64,000 nucleotides of DNA. It comes from Lactococcus formosensis (GTDB lineage Bacteria > Bacillota > Bacilli > Lactobacillales > Streptococcaceae). The notes beneath the pieces were generated by a model, which was given only the letters and a program-made list of their open reading frames with translations, had not been told where the DNA came from and made no database searches. The stretch spans positions 124,001 to 188,000 of the forward strand of contig NZ_BOVP01000001.1 in NCBI RefSeq assembly GCF_018403745.1, given 5' to 3'. Shown here piece after piece: positions 46,881 through 56,344 of the stretch. The number at the start of each line of letters is the position of its first letter. The stretch's first letter is position 1. The position numbers were made by a program, and so were the translations under genes.

Positions 46881-47119
46881 TATTTGGTATCGGAAATAAG
46901 CAGGAAAATCATTTCTAACTCTTCTACTTTCCTCTCCTTTCTTAGTCGCTGCCGAATCCCTGTCACGCTACGTATAAATACAAGGTTGTTAATAATATTA
47001 TTATAACATTTATCTTACTTGTTTAAGTTCTAACATAGGCTTTATCCAAACTTCTTTTATGTTTTTAGAGTAAAAAAAAATCCTATCAGCAGACAGGAAT
47101 ATTTTTTTGCAATTAAGAA
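46881..47119. other. 239-bp intergenic region before the GyrI-like gene
   Basis: On the minus strand it holds an AT-rich promoter-like segment (TATAATAATATTATTAAC, near 46990-47010). A good AAGGAGAGG lies near 46935 but too far from the annotated ATG. A short frame ending MIFLLISDTK stops in overlap with the next start. The rpsT terminator lies at the far end. Confidence 0.4.
47079..47100 (-). terminator. rpsT terminator
   Basis: TTCCTGTC and GATAGGATTTTTTTTT form a hairpin on the minus strand, about 20 bp after the stop. Confidence 0.7.
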
Positions 47120-47353
47120 TTAGCCCAATTTAGCTGCCAAACGTGATTTGTCACGTGAAGCTTTGTTAGCGTGGATAAGACCTTTTGATGCAGCTTTGTC
47201 GATTGCAGAGCTTGCAGCTTTGAATGTGTCTTCGCTTGGTGCAGTTTCAAATTTTTTGATTGCAGTACGCATTGCAGATTTTTGTTGTGAGTTGCGTTCG
47301 TTAGCAACAACGTTCAATTCAGCGCGTTTGATTGCAGATTTGATATTAGCCAT
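47120..47353 (-). CDS. rpsT: 30S ribosomal protein S20
   Basis: 77-residue basic helical protein binding 16S rRNA. The start [12 protein letters not shown] and the C-terminal [19 protein letters not shown] tail ([15 protein letters not shown] here) are typical. I chose ATG 47353, 6 bases after GGAGG; a TTG three codons earlier is inside the ribosome site. The promoter is TTGCTA (47408-47413), 17 bp, TATAAT (47385-47390). Confidence 0.96.
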   Translation of the reverse strand: MANIKSAIKRAELNVVANERNSQQKSAMRTAIKKFETAPSEDTFKAASSAIDKAASKGLIHANKASRDKSRLAAKLG

Positions 47354-47384
47354 TATTTCCTCCAAATTTTTGTAATACCTATAA

Positions 47385-47413
47385 ATTATACAGGATTTTT
47401 AGCTTTTTAGCAA
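47385..47413 (-). promoter_or_regulatory. rpsT promoter
   Basis: TTGCTA and TATAAT with a 17-bp spacer, minus strand, about 31 bp before the ATG. Confidence 0.7.
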
Positions 47414-47475
47414 CTGTTTGTCAAAAGAAAATTGAAATATTTTTCTTTTTTCTTGTGTCAATTTGCATATTGCTA

Positions 47476-47503
47476 TTTACATTTTATAGAATGGTGCTAT
47501 AAT
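47476..47503 (+). promoter_or_regulatory. promoter of HD gene, leaderless
   Basis: TTTACA (47476-47481), a 16-bp spacer and the extended -10 TGCTATAAT (hexamer 47498-47503). The ATG at 47510 lies exactly 6 bases beyond, so the transcript should begin with the start codon. Confidence 0.7.
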
Positions 47504-47509
47504 ATGAAT

Positions 47510-48013
47510 ATGAAATTAGATGAAAATCCATGGTTGACAGATGCCGAGTTTATGAGTTATGTTGGTCACTTTCTTGAAATGCCGGAACTGAAACAACTTG
47601 ATGAAATCACACATCACTATACTTCGACACGTTTGATTCATTCGATTAAAGTAAGTTATGTGAGCTATTTAGTTTGTAAAAAGATGGGCTGGAATGCAAA
47701 ATCTGCAGCCCGTGCGGGTCTTTTACATGACCTTTTCTACTACGATTGGCGCGACACTAAATTCAACAAAAGTCACGCCTATGTTCATCCTCGCATTGCT
47801 GCACGTAATGCGGCAAAAATTACTACTCTTTCAGATCTTGAATATGATTGTATTGTCAAACATATGTGGGGTGCCACAATTGCGCCACCACGCTATAAAG
47901 AAAGTTGGGTTGTTACCTTAGCAGACGATTATGTCGCAATGACTGAGGGCGTAGAAACTGCACGTTTCAAATGGAAAACGCGCAAATACTTTAAACGTCA
48001 CCTTCCAATTTGA
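47510..48013 (+). CDS. HD-domain phosphohydrolase-like protein
   Basis: 167-residue cytoplasmic protein. Metal-binding HD residues: His in RLIHSIKVSYVSYLV (about 42), HD in AGLLHDLFYYDW (about 66-67), and the Asp of LADDYVA near residue 140. The domain usually hydrolyses nucleotides or phosphate esters; substrate unknown. Two nearby ATGs exist (47504, 47510). The second coincides with the predicted transcript start and there is no Shine-Dalgarno for either. Divergent from rpsT. Confidence 0.83.
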   Translation: MKLDENPWLTDAEFMSYVGHFLEMPELKQLDEITHHYTSTRLIHSIKVSYVSYLVCKKMGWNAKSAARAGLLHDLFYYDWRDTKFNKSHAYVHPRIAARNAAKITTLSDLEYDCIVKHMWGATIAPPRYKESWVVTLADDYVAMTEGVETARFKWKTRKYFKRHLPI

Positions 48014-48037
48014 ACTATTAACATAACAATAGTTCAT

Positions 48038-48069
48038 GAGAAGCATATAACCAGTGGTTATATGCTTCT
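48038..48069 (+). terminator. terminator after the HD gene
   Basis: AGAAGCATATAACC and GGTTATATGCTTCT form a perfect long stem with an AGT loop, followed by TTTTATTT. Confidence 0.85.
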
Positions 48070-48120
48070 TTTTATTTTTCAGACTTTTTATAGGGTTTAG
48101 CACTTTTTACTTCCCACACA

Positions 48121-48150
48121 AAAAAGCTCTCTGGGAAGAAGAGCTTTTTG
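48121..48150. terminator. symmetric terminator-like hairpin
   Basis: AAAAAGCTCT and AGAGCTTTTT are perfect arms around a 9-base loop, with A and T flanks that would work on either strand. On the minus strand it would end any transcript carrying the 24-codon ORF. Confidence 0.65.
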
Positions 48151-48177
48151 GCCATGCATTGGCAAATATGTGAAAAC

Positions 48178-48206
48178 TATAAACCGAACTGGATACGATT
48201 TATAGC
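48178..48206. repeat. inverted repeat, possible second hairpin
   Basis: CTATAAACCG and CGATTTATAG pair with one wobble around AACTGGATA. T-rich sequence follows on both strands, so it may act as a terminator for the small ORF or for a plus-strand RNA. Confidence 0.5.
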
Positions 48207-48238
48207 TTTATTTTATCACGGTAAACTAAATGAAGGAA

Positions 48239-48313
48239 CTAATTATACTTCAAGTTTAGAATTCCAAAAATTCTACGAACTAAATAGGAAGCGACAATAA
48301 CACTGATATGCAT
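48239..48313 (-). CDS. candidate 24-residue hydrophobic peptide
   Basis: ATG 48313 is preceded at 5 bases by AGGA (48319-48322), a better ribosome site than most large genes nearby. The peptide begins MHISVIVASYLV, hydrophobic, and continues with a basic RRIFGILNLKYN. It lies between two hairpins and downstream of a terminator-bearing leader. It lacks the Pro-Val-Gly pattern of Fst toxins. Coding status is uncertain; only expression or conservation could decide. Confidence 0.3.
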   Translation of the reverse strand: MHISVIVASYLVRRIFGILNLKYN

Positions 48314-48336
48314 TAATTTCCTGATTGGTTAAAGAT

Positions 48337-48412
48337 AAAAACCACACTGGCAAGGTGTGGTCTAATTCAAAGTATTAAAAAATTTGTGCTATGTATTGTG
48401 TTATTTTGCCTT
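48337..48412 (-). ncRNA. candidate small RNA or attenuated leader B
   Basis: A minus-strand extended -10, TGATATAAT (hexamer 48417-48422), predicts a start near 48410. The terminator ACCACAC ... GTGTGGTTTTTATC (48341-48361) ends it after about 75 nt. Read-through would carry the 24-codon ORF, so this could be an attenuator leader instead of a free RNA. Confidence 0.4.
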
Positions 48413-48473
48413 ATTTATTATATCATCAAGTCATGCTGTTATTTCCTCATGAAATATAAAGTTTAAAATATTA

Positions 48474-48518
48474 AAAAAGACACCTGCTCTTGTCTAGCAA
48501 GTGTCTCATCTTTGAAGA
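48474..48518 (-). ncRNA. candidate ~45-nt small RNA A
   Basis: A minus-strand extended -10, TGCTATAAT (hexamer 48524-48529), predicts a start near 48517. The hairpin GACACTTGCT ... AGCAGGTGTC (48479-48503) and six T residues follow within 45 nt, too short to encode a protein. Size and terminator resemble antisense RNAs of type I toxin-antitoxin loci, but no cognate toxin was recognised opposite. Confidence 0.45.
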
Positions 48519-48678
48519 ACTTCATTATAGCAAAATAATTTGTAGTTTGCCTCTCATAATAGCGATGTTTAAAATCTTAAAATATTCATCTACATAATAA
48601 AAAATTTATCTTTCAACCAAAATCTTACAATACATTAAAATTCAAAGCAACTTTATCTTTTCTTAACTATTCCCATGT

Positions 48679-48684
48679 TATAAT
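48679..48684 (+). promoter_or_regulatory. extended -10 promoter of the small gene at 48745
   Basis: TGTTATAAT (hexamer 48679-48684) with no convincing -35; the expected leader is about 55 nt with GGGGG 9 bases before the ATG. Confidence 0.55.
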
Positions 48685-48744
48685 ATTGGTAAGCTTATCG
48701 TTCGTAATTATTTACTCAAATTTTTGGAAAGGGGGCCTAATACT

Positions 48745-48954
48745 ATGAGTCTTTCAAAAGAACAACGCGTGCATGATTTGGCCTTATGCATATTAAATAA
48801 TGTCAATATGACTGAAGGTTTATTCTCTGCATTAGAAAAGGCAAACGAATTATCTGTAAGTGATGCTTATCCTAAAAAATATGCTGTTGCTTACACGGTA
48901 TTAACGCAAAAACTCCAAAATGAACTCACTGATTTTGATGATATAACTTTCTAA
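48745..48954 (+). CDS. small protein of unknown function
   Basis: 69 residues, acidic, predicted helical, no membrane segment. It starts MSLSKEQRVHDLAL and ends NELTDFDDITF. The 'KEQR-HDLA' opening recalls small hypothetical proteins of lactic acid bacteria, some near phage genes, but I do not recognise a family with a known role. A strong AAAGGGGG ribosome site, its own promoter and a terminator support a real gene. It borders the hairpin-rich region. Confidence 0.7.
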   Translation: MSLSKEQRVHDLALCILNNVNMTEGLFSALEKANELSVSDAYPKKYAVAYTVLTQKLQNELTDFDDITF

Positions 48955-48971
48955 GGCTAAAAGTGAAAATA

Positions 48972-48999
48972 AAAAAGACGGGTTTAAATCCGTCTTTTT
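48972..48999. terminator. bidirectional terminator
   Basis: AAAAGACGGG and CCGTCTTTTTTT around TTTAAAT, between the small gene and the convergent recD2. Confidence 0.85.
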
Positions 49000-51441
49000 T
49001 TATTTAAAAATCGCAAAATCTTCTTCTGTTAACCCAATCAACGGGTCAAAAGATCCAGAATTAACTAAATCTGTTGTTAAAAAAGGATTGTTCTCATATG
49101 AGGTTAATGCGAGATTTTCTTCAGGAAAAAGCGAAATTTCCTTCGCTTGGGGCTGATTGACTCGTCCAGATACCTTGCTCTTGGACTCTTCCAAAGTATT
49201 CTTCACTTTTTCGATAGACTCTGATTTACCAGAGAATCGCTCCTTCAAGTAAGTTTTCCGGTTGGCACTTTCCTTTTGCACAGCTTGTGCGAAAGCCTTT
49301 TGCTCCCCAATAAGAATCAAACTTTGTCTAGCTCGCGTAATCGCTGTATACAAAAGGTTGCGCTCAAGCATTCTGGAGTAAGATGAAACCATCGGAACCA
49401 CAACTGTTGAGAATTCACTCCCTTGTGATTTATGAATAGACATTGCGTAAGCCAAAGTTATTTTATACCACTCTGCTCGAGGATAGCAGACTTCCTGGCC
49501 ATCAAAATCCATTACAATTTCATCTTGCTTACTTTCTGTGTGTTTTGCTGGGATAAGTTCAACAATTTTCCCTAAGTCACCATTAAAAACATTATTTTCT
49601 GCATCATTGACCAGATGGAGAACTTTATCCTCCTCTCGAAAATGGATATCCTGATAATTAAACTCCTGACGCTGCTCAAGAGGATTGAACAATTCTTGCA
49701 ACAAACCATTTAAGGTGTTTATACCAGCTACACCTTTATACATAGGGGCTAGAATCTGTAACTCGAAAGGATTATTTCCTCTTTTTTTCCACGCAGTTGC
49801 CACTTGTGTCACGAGATTAGCAACTTGTCCTGTTCCAGCTTCAAAATAGGAACGATCAGGATGACGACTTGTAAAGTCTTGAGGCAAATGTCCTTCCTTA
49901 ATCTCATGAGCAAGATCAATAATCGTTGATTCTGCGCCTTGGCGGAAAATTTTATCTAATCTGACTGAAGGTACATCGGGAAGCTTAAGTAAATCTGCAA
50001 AGACTTGCCCAGGCCCAACTGATGGCAATTGGTCAGCATCCCCTACAAAGAGGACCTTCATCGACGGTGGAATAGCTTGTAAAAGTTTATTTGCCAGCCA
50101 TGTGTCTACCATTGAAAATTCATCTACAATCAGGAGAGAACCTGCCAAATCATTGCTTTCCATATCTATCGCTTCATCCGTATTTAAGCCTAAATGGCGA
50201 TGAAGTGTTGCTGCTGGTAAACCAGTGAGTTCATTCATACGGCGACTTGCTCTGCCTGTGGGTGCAGCAAGAAGAATGGGAAAGACATCATCATGATAAT
50301 GCCCAGGATCTAAATCAATATCGTGAAGCTGTGCATAAGTTTCGATAAAACCATTGATAATCGTAGTTTTGCCTGTTCCTGGTCCACCAGTTAAAATAAA
50401 GAACTGACTGTTTAAGGCCTGAAAAATAGCTTCTTTCTGCAGCTTATCATATTGAATACCTAGCTTAGTTTCCACTTGTTCAATATTTTTCAATATCTTC
50501 TCATCTGAAAAAGATTGCGCACTGCGTCCAATAAGTTTTTTGAGGTATTCACTGATGCCTTGTTCAGCAAAATAAAGAGAATTTTCAAATATTTTGGTTT
50601 CTTCTTGTTGCATTTTACCATCTTCAAGAAGATGGTTGATTTCTTCAGCCACAATTTCTGGATTAACTTCTATCTGACGTGCTTCTTCCAAAAGTTGAAT
50701 CGTTTGCTGCAAAAGGTCACGCGCTTCAATATAGGTATCACCCGTAACTAAAGGTTGTGTTTTCACTATATGCATCAATCCTGCTCTAAAACGGTCGCTA
50801 CTATCGGCCGCAATACCCAATTCTTGAGCGATTTGATCCGCTGTTTTAAAGCCAATACCTTTGATATCTTCAACCAATTGGTAAGGGTTTTTAGCAATAA
50901 TCTCTAAAGTTTGATCTTTATAAAGCTCATGAATTTGAAATTGAAGCTTGCTGGGAATACCATATTCTGCAAGCTTCGATAAAATCTTTTCCACGCCATG
51001 GTTGTCACGCAGTCTTTTAATAAAGGAATTTTTCTTTGCTAAGGGAAGAATGTCATCCAATTCTTCTGGCTTACTTAAGATACTATCAACTGTTTCGTCA
51101 GGAAAAAGAGCCACTATTCTTTCTGCAGTCTTTTTACCAATCCCAGGAAATTTATCAGAAGAAAAGTATTTGATTAGTCCCGCAGCACTGGTCGGCACAG
51201 CTTTTTCATAAGTTTCAACTTGAAGTTGTTCCCCATATTTAGGGTGTGTGGTGAGCTTGCCATAGAAAGTATAGCTATCGCCTTCTATTAACTCTCCAAT
51301 TGTTCCGGTCACAACAATTTCGTAATCTTCATAATCACTATTGGTATCATCTACTTCTAGTAAAAGTACTTTATAAAAATTACTGGGATTACTAAAAAAA
51401 ATAGCTTCAATTGTTCCGGTAAAATATATTTTTTCCGTCAT
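49000..51441 (-). CDS. recD2: RecD2-type ATP-dependent DNA helicase
   Basis: 813-residue SF1B 5'-3' helicase acting in DNA repair and replication-fork restart. An OB/N-terminal region and helix-hairpin-helix motifs (FPGIGKKTAERIV about 97-109; IKGIGFKTADQIA) precede Walker A GGPGTGKTT (about 353-361), Walker B VDEFSM, and motif VI YTAITRARQSL. A C-terminal extension of about 100 residues carries no domain I recognise. There is no RecB/RecC partner. The start overlaps the stop of the upstream phosphatase gene (TTATGA). Confidence 0.93.
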   Translation of the reverse strand: MTEKIYFTGTIEAIFFSNPSNFYKVLLLEVDDTNSDYEDYEIVVTGTIGELIEGDSYTFYGKLTTHPKYGEQLQVETYEKAVPTSAAGLIKYFSSDKFPGIGKKTAERIVALFPDETVDSILSKPEELDDILPLAKKNSFIKRLRDNHGVEKILSKLAEYGIPSKLQFQIHELYKDQTLEIIAKNPYQLVEDIKGIGFKTADQIAQELGIAADSSDRFRAGLMHIVKTQPLVTGDTYIEARDLLQQTIQLLEEARQIEVNPEIVAEEINHLLEDGKMQQEETKIFENSLYFAEQGISEYLKKLIGRSAQSFSDEKILKNIEQVETKLGIQYDKLQKEAIFQALNSQFFILTGGPGTGKTTIINGFIETYAQLHDIDLDPGHYHDDVFPILLAAPTGRASRRMNELTGLPAATLHRHLGLNTDEAIDMESNDLAGSLLIVDEFSMVDTWLANKLLQAIPPSMKVLFVGDADQLPSVGPGQVFADLLKLPDVPSVRLDKIFRQGAESTIIDLAHEIKEGHLPQDFTSRHPDRSYFEAGTGQVANLVTQVATAWKKRGNNPFELQILAPMYKGVAGINTLNGLLQELFNPLEQRQEFNYQDIHFREEDKVLHLVNDAENNVFNGDLGKIVELIPAKHTESKQDEIVMDFDGQEVCYPRAEWYKITLAYAMSIHKSQGSEFSTVVVPMVSSYSRMLERNLLYTAITRARQSLILIGEQKAFAQAVQKESANRKTYLKERFSGKSESIEKVKNTLEESKSKVSGRVNQPQAKEISLFPEENLALTSYENNPFLTTDLVNSGSFDPLIGLTEEDFAIFK

Positions 51442-52030
51442 AACACTTTATTCCAGTGCGTCATCTCAAAACTTTGGCCATTCGTTTCTAAAACCGTCAC
51501 ACTATTATTAGATAAGCCCCCAGCTGTACGTAGCTCTTGTACCGGAAAGCCAGCTAAGTGTCGCATCCCAGCTGTACCTGAGGCACCATGACCGACCAAT
51601 AAAATATTTTCAGCCTCCTGATTTTTGAGGTCACTTGCTAAACTATCAAAACGTGCTAAAACATTAGCAACTGTTTCGGCTCCAAAATGGCGCCCATCAA
51701 AATTTTGCAATTCATTACGAGAAGCAAACATTTCATCTGGGTACTTCAAGAGTGCATCTGCAACCAGTTGTCCTTCCAACTGACCAAAGTTCCATTCAGA
51801 AAGACGAATATCTGTATTTACAGGCAAAGCAGTTAACAATTTTGCGGTCGTCACTGCTCGCGGTTGTGGACTAGAAATGACTTTATCAAATTGCACCATT
51901 TGTCCCAGTCTTTCATTTACCCGAGCTATTGCCTCATAGGATTCCGGCAAAAGAGGCGAGTCGCCTTTTTGCCCTTGGAGTCTTTTTTCAAGGTTCCATT
52001 GTGTTTTACCATGTCTTACAAAATAGATTT

Positions 52031-52034
<4 letters not shown>
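51438..52034 (-). CDS. histidine-phosphatase (phosphoglycerate-mutase-like) family protein
   Basis: 198-residue phosphatase. The catalytic RHGKTQWN is at residues 7-14, the second His in VGHGASG (about 148). It belongs to the cofactor-dependent PGM/CobC-like clade, where most members are broad phosphatases; substrate unknown. It overlaps aroK upstream and recD2 downstream by 4 bp each, so it is in the same operon. Confidence 0.85.
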
Positions 52035-53823
<1,789 letters not shown>

Positions 53824-53853
53824 TCAAACTTTCTTCTCTACGATTTATCTTCT

Positions 53854-53886
53854 ATTATAGCACAAGTCAAGCAGTACAATATTGTA
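53854..53886 (-). promoter_or_regulatory. aroA promoter with upstream 12-bp palindrome
   Basis: TGCTATAAT (hexamer 53854-53859) on the minus strand. The perfect palindrome TACAATATTGTA (53875-53886) lies where a -35 or operator would be. Confidence 0.55.
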
Positions 53887-53908
53887 TTGTTTTTCTTAAT
53901 CCGCTAAC

Positions 53909-53936
53909 AAAAAAACCACTGCGCACAGGTGGTTTT
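53909..53936 (-). terminator. terminator of the Bce module
   Basis: AAAAACCACCTGT and CAGTGGTTTTTTT form a hairpin on the minus strand directly after the acetyltransferase stop. Confidence 0.8.
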
Positions 53937-54494
53937 TCAGTTTTTAGCTTTTAAATATTCCTCTTTCGTCAATGTCCAATAGTCACACAGGACTGAATGT
54001 TCCACTTTTGCCATGTATGTATAAACTTGGCCCATTTTTCGCATCCCTATCTTTTCCATTACACGTCCTGATTTTGGATTCTCTGCATCATGTTCTGCAA
54101 TAATCACCTTTACATCAAGCACGTTAAAAGCTAGATCCCTGAGCGAAGCTGCAGCCTCTGGCATTAGCCCTCTTCCCCAAAAGTTACGGTTAAGTACCCA
54201 GCCAAATATAGCTTGATCTCCGTCTAGCCTTAAATCAATGGTACCAATCATTTTTTGGCTCCGCTTGTCCACTATCGCCCAGCAAAATAAACGCTGTGGA
54301 ATAAAGTAGTCTACAATGCTTTCCTCTGTCATAGATAAATCTTTGTGCACAGGAAATGAAACATAGCGTGCAACTTCTGGATCGCTCGCGTATTCGAAAA
54401 GGTCTTCTTTATCCGCAAGTTCCACTTTTCTAAAAATTAAACGTTCGGTTTCAAATTTTTGATGTTGTGCAAGCAGCACCAGTTTATTATTCAT
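53937..54494 (-). CDS. RimJ/RimL-like GNAT acetyltransferase
   Basis: 185-residue N-acetyltransferase. It has the opening TERLIFRKVELADKEDLFEYASDPEVARYV and the acetyl-CoA block RNFWGRGLMPEAAASLRDLAF (about 110-130). It may modify a ribosomal protein, a peptide or an antibiotic; unknown. I chose ATG 54494, 8 bp inside the kinase gene, behind AGGTGG. Co-transcription with the Bce-type kinase suggests a role in antimicrobial response (inference). Confidence 0.8.
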   Translation of the reverse strand: MNNKLVLLAQHQKFETERLIFRKVELADKEDLFEYASDPEVARYVSFPVHKDLSMTEESIVDYFIPQRLFCWAIVDKRSQKMIGTIDLRLDGDQAIFGWVLNRNFWGRGLMPEAAASLRDLAFNVLDVKVIIAEHDAENPKSGRVMEKIGMRKMGQVYTYMAKVEHSVLCDYWTLTKEEYLKAKN

Positions 54495-55374
54495 TTTTTT
54501 CCACCTCAACGGATGTTCCTACGCCTAACTCTGAGCTTATCTTAATACTAAAGTCAAGACGATCTAAAATAAGTTTTGTTAAGTACAGTCCTAGACCAGA
54601 CGCTTTATAATGTCCGCGACCATTATAGCCTGTAAAACCATGCTCAAATATTCGTGGCAAATCTTCGGGTAAAATCCCTATTCCTGTATCGCTTAACACA
54701 ATTTTATCTTCTTCGATACTAATTGTTAAACTGCCTTCATCTGTATATTTTATAGCATTATTGAGTAATTGCTCTATTGCCAAACTAAACCATTTGCGAT
54801 CTGTGGTAATTTCCCAATCCCCTGAAATAGTGACGGATAAATTCTTCTGAATGAAGAAGCTACTGTATTTTTTAAGTAGTTCTCGCAAAAGCTGGGCAAC
54901 AGAAAATTTTTCAAAATGAAAATCTGTTGAAATATTAGATATTCGTTGGTATTCCAATAACATCTTCAAATAATTATCCAAAGCGAAAGTTTGATTTTTT
55001 AATTCGATCGGATTTATCTCTGTTTGTGCCATTAAATCAATCGCTGCCAAAGGTATTTTCATTTGGTGAGACCAAACCTTGATAATATCTTCTGTTTCCT
55101 TAATGTGCTTTTCTTTTGCTCGTAGATTCTCTTCCAAATCCCAAAGCTCATGTTTCAAATCGCATAAGATTGCTTCTCTATTCGCCCATCTAAAATATGA
55201 AGAAACCAAGTAAATCACAAAGACAATCAAAGCAAGGATAGTTGCATTGATGAGAGATTCAATCGGAAGATGCCAGAGTAAAAAGTTACTCACAAAGATA
55301 AAAAGCATCACCAGAAACACACCGATTTGGGCAATTTTTGTCTGTAAAAAGCGTTTTATTTTACTCCAAGGCAT
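54487..55374 (-). CDS. BceS-type intramembrane-sensing histidine kinase
   Basis: 295 residues: two membrane helices (about 13-31 and 36-56) joined by a very short loop with no external sensor, then a kinase core with H-box SHQMKIPLAAIDL (about 107), N-box LNNAIKYT and G-boxes DTGIGI and GLGLYL. This architecture depends on a Bce-type ABC transporter for sensing, as encoded upstream. It overlaps the regulator stop by 14 bp. Lactococcal counterparts (KinG/LlrG with YsaCB) respond to cell-wall-active peptides. Confidence 0.87.
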   Translation of the reverse strand: MPWSKIKRFLQTKIAQIGVFLVMLFIFVSNFLLWHLPIESLINATILALIVFVIYLVSSYFRWANREAILCDLKHELWDLEENLRAKEKHIKETEDIIKVWSHQMKIPLAAIDLMAQTEINPIELKNQTFALDNYLKMLLEYQRISNISTDFHFEKFSVAQLLRELLKKYSSFFIQKNLSVTISGDWEITTDRKWFSLAIEQLLNNAIKYTDEGSLTISIEEDKIVLSDTGIGILPEDLPRIFEHGFTGYNGRGHYKASGLGLYLTKLILDRLDFSIKISSELGVGTSVEVEKNE

Positions 55375-56017
55375 AGCCTACACCTCGCTTCGTTACCAAA
55401 TGTGCAAATCCAATTTCTGCCAGTTTTTTACGTAAACGTGTCATTTTTACATTTAATGTATTACTATCGATAAACTCATCTGTTTGCCATAGCTCTTGGA
55501 GAATGGCTTCCTTGCTTACAACAGCTCCATTGGCCCTAAAAAGAACACTCAGAATCTTGTTTTCGGAAGGTGTGAGATCAATCTGACTTTCTCCTGATTT
55601 TACCATGTTGTCAGATAAAATGAAGCCAGCAAATTCTAATTTCTCAGGACCAGAAAAGTTATAAGAACGACGCAGCAATGCCTTAATTTTAGCCTGTAAG
55701 ATATCCAAGGAAAAAGGTTTTGTTACAAAATCATCAGCCCCTTGATTCATAGCTGTTACTTGGTTCATATCATCACTCATAGACGAGATAAAAATAATCG
55801 GAATTTGTGAAACTTTGCGTAACTCTGTTGTCCAATAAAAACCGTTATAAAATGGTAAACCGATATCCATCAGTACTAAGTCCGGATCTGCTTCCAATAT
55901 TTCCTGCTTAACTGCCCGAAAATTTAAAACAGAATAGACCTGAAATTCACTTTTTAAGACATTAGTCAACATTTTAACAATTGTTTTATCATCTTCCACA
56001 ATAAAAATTTTGGGCAT
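55361..56017 (-). CDS. BceR-type response regulator
   Basis: 218-residue OmpR-family regulator: receiver with phospho-acceptor Asp in LVLMDIGLPFYNG (about 52) and Lys in VTKPF, then a winged helix (TPSENKILSVLF ... VKMTRLRKKL). I chose ATG 56017 with GGGAGG before it; the longer frame lacks a site. Expected to activate the transporter genes. It is separated from the upstream 72-residue gene by 108 bp. Confidence 0.88.
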   Translation of the reverse strand: MPKIFIVEDDKTIVKMLTNVLKSEFQVYSVLNFRAVKQEILEADPDLVLMDIGLPFYNGFYWTTELRKVSQIPIIFISSMSDDMNQVTAMNQGADDFVTKPFSLDILQAKIKALLRRSYNFSGPEKLEFAGFILSDNMVKSGESQIDLTPSENKILSVLFRANGAVVSKEAILQELWQTDEFIDSNTLNVKMTRLRKKLAEIGFAHLVTKRGVGYALE

Positions 56018-56125
56018 TTTTTCCTCCCGAACTTTCGAATCAGCTATTTTTTGTTCGTTTTTTACTATCAAATTTTCTTTCTCCTATTATAACATATAAA
56101 AAAACCAGATGATTCCATCTGATTT

Positions 56126-56344
56126 TTAGTAAAATGTTGTAAAGCCATAATAGCCTAAACCAACAATGATAAGAAGCGAGAGGATATGTAAACCTATGGC
56201 TAAGGACTGTAAAAGTCTGATGTCCTTGCACGACTTAATCTTTCTTTGAACAAATTGAATGATTCCCCAGACATACCAGGCACAGAAAGTAAGAACAGTA
56301 AGTGAGCCACCAAGGACTAGTAAGTAATAGGGTATTTTTTCCAT
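56126..56344 (-). CDS. 72-residue membrane protein in the Bce module
   Basis: Two hydrophobic segments (about 6-32 and 50-69) flank a basic cytoplasmic loop (QRKIKSCKDIR). The ATG directly abuts the TAA of bceB, so it is translated from the same message. I do not recognise a family. Position between transporter and regulator suggests an accessory subunit or modulator of the sensing complex (inference). Confidence 0.6.
   Translation of the reverse strand: MEKIPYYLLVLGGSLTVLTFCAWYVWGIIQFVQRKIKSCKDIRLLQSLAIGLHILSLLIIVGLGYYGFTTFY

Larger units (their letters stand above)
48014..48744. other. 731-bp gene-poor region with several hairpins and candidate small RNAs
   Basis: No conventional gene is visible. 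From left to right it holds the HD-gene terminator (48038-48069), a symmetric hairpin (48121-48150), a second hairpin (48178-48206), a 24-codon minus-strand ORF (48239-48313), a minus-strand terminator (48341-48361), two minus-strand extended -10 promoters (48417-48422 and 48524-48529) and a third terminator (48478-48503). These are listed separately where they can be supported. Confidence 0.6.

Noticed and set aside
48386..48466. Plus-strand frame of about 26 hydrophobic codons (GTG start) opposite the small-RNA candidates, which could be a type I toxin.
   Set aside because: No ribosome site, no clear promoter, and no Fst/TxpA-like motif; kept only as context for the region.
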